Positions 6,170 through 6,287 of a DNA stretch of 6,287 nt are shown one piece after another. The DNA comes from Verrucomicrobiia bacterium (GTDB taxonomy: Bacteria; Verrucomicrobiota; Verrucomicrobiia; Opitutales; Opitutaceae). Below the pieces are notes generated by a model, which was not told the origin of the DNA, searched no databases, and worked only from the letters and a program-made list of their open reading frames with translations. Position 1 is the stretch's first letter. Every line of letters starts with the position of its first letter. The position numbers were made by a program, and so were the translations under genes. The stretch covers positions 1 to 6,287 of the forward strand of contig JAUHWE010000297.1 of the NCBI GenBank assembly GCA_030424825.1, read 5' to 3'.

Positions 6170-6287
6170 TTAGGGGGTCGTCAGCACAAATTCGGCAGCC
6201 CAATTCTTGGTAAACGCGCAATTACGTCCAACTTCAGAATCCATTAGCCTTCGATCGAGACCACGTGCCTCAGCAAGTTCAATATCA
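6170..6287 (-). CDS. C-terminal tail of an unidentified protein (5' end outside window)
   Basis: An open frame enters from the right edge and ends at TAA 6170-6172, giving the last 38 residues of a protein. It begins DIELAEARGLDRRLM, contains a Cys and a Trp (EVGRNCAFTKNWAAEF) and ends VLTTP. The other two minus-strand frames are closed by stops within this stretch, and the composition (charged, Ala/Leu/Arg-rich helix-like start) looks like real coding sequence. I do not recognise the family. It does not look like the end of IMP dehydrogenase (GuaB), the common partner of guaA. Same strand as guaA, 166 nt upstream of it. Confidence 0.6.
   Translation of the reverse strand, partial: DIELAEARGLDRRLMDSEVGRNCAFTKNWAAEFVLTTP

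Noticed and set aside
5902..6213. Plus-strand open frame of 103 codons spanning the guaA leader
   Set aside because: It overlaps the guaA N-terminus and the upstream gene tail on the opposite strand. The translation resembles no protein family.
1..6287. Novel defence, mobile or secondary-metabolite system
   Set aside because: Apart from one short gene tail, every gene is either a recognised core biosynthetic gene or a LolA-like protein. There are no integrases, transposases, terminal repeats or shifts in composition.

Overview
The window carries one directional block of genes, all read from the minus strand (right to left), and looks like ordinary bacterial chromosome of about half G+C. In transcription order it holds the tail of an unidentified gene (6287-6170), guaA (GMP synthase), a secreted LolA/outer-membrane-lipoprotein-sorting-like protein, hisD, hisC, hisB and the start of hisH, which runs off the left edge. 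Nearly every base is coding. The only gaps are 166 nt before guaA, about 30 nt after guaA, 83 nt before hisD and 71 nt before hisH. No stretch over 300 bases lacks a gene.

The his genes are classic. hisD and hisC overlap by 4 nt (ATGA), hisC and hisB by 19 nt, and hisH follows after a short spacer holding two small hairpins. HisB is the monofunctional dehydratase. All catalytic and metal-binding motifs I looked for in HisD, HisC, HisB, HisH and GuaA are present. In HisD, HisB and HisH they fall at or close to their usual spacing. The one visible oddity is a shortened loop in HisD near residues 126-139.

The arrangement is more unusual than the genes. GMP synthase and a histidine operon lie on the same strand with a periplasmic LolA-like gene between them, and hisG is not in its common place ahead of hisD. 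The two pathways meet in metabolism: HisH/HisF release AICAR, a purine precursor, and both GuaA and HisH are class I glutamine amidotransferases. Whether they share a transcript cannot be settled here.

The organism is probably a diderm bacterium, because it has a LolA-like exported protein. Several starts (guaA, the LolA-like gene, hisD) lack a clear Shine-Dalgarno sequence. The overall feel (LolA-like protein, SD-poor starts, moderate G+C) would suit a Verrucomicrobiota/Opitutae-type lineage, but this is a guess from general impression and not shown by the sequence.

I found no RNA genes, CRISPR arrays, insertion sequences, attachment sites or defence genes, and nothing that amounts to a new biological system. 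The findings are small-scale: intergenic inverted repeats, the gene order, and one protein loop.
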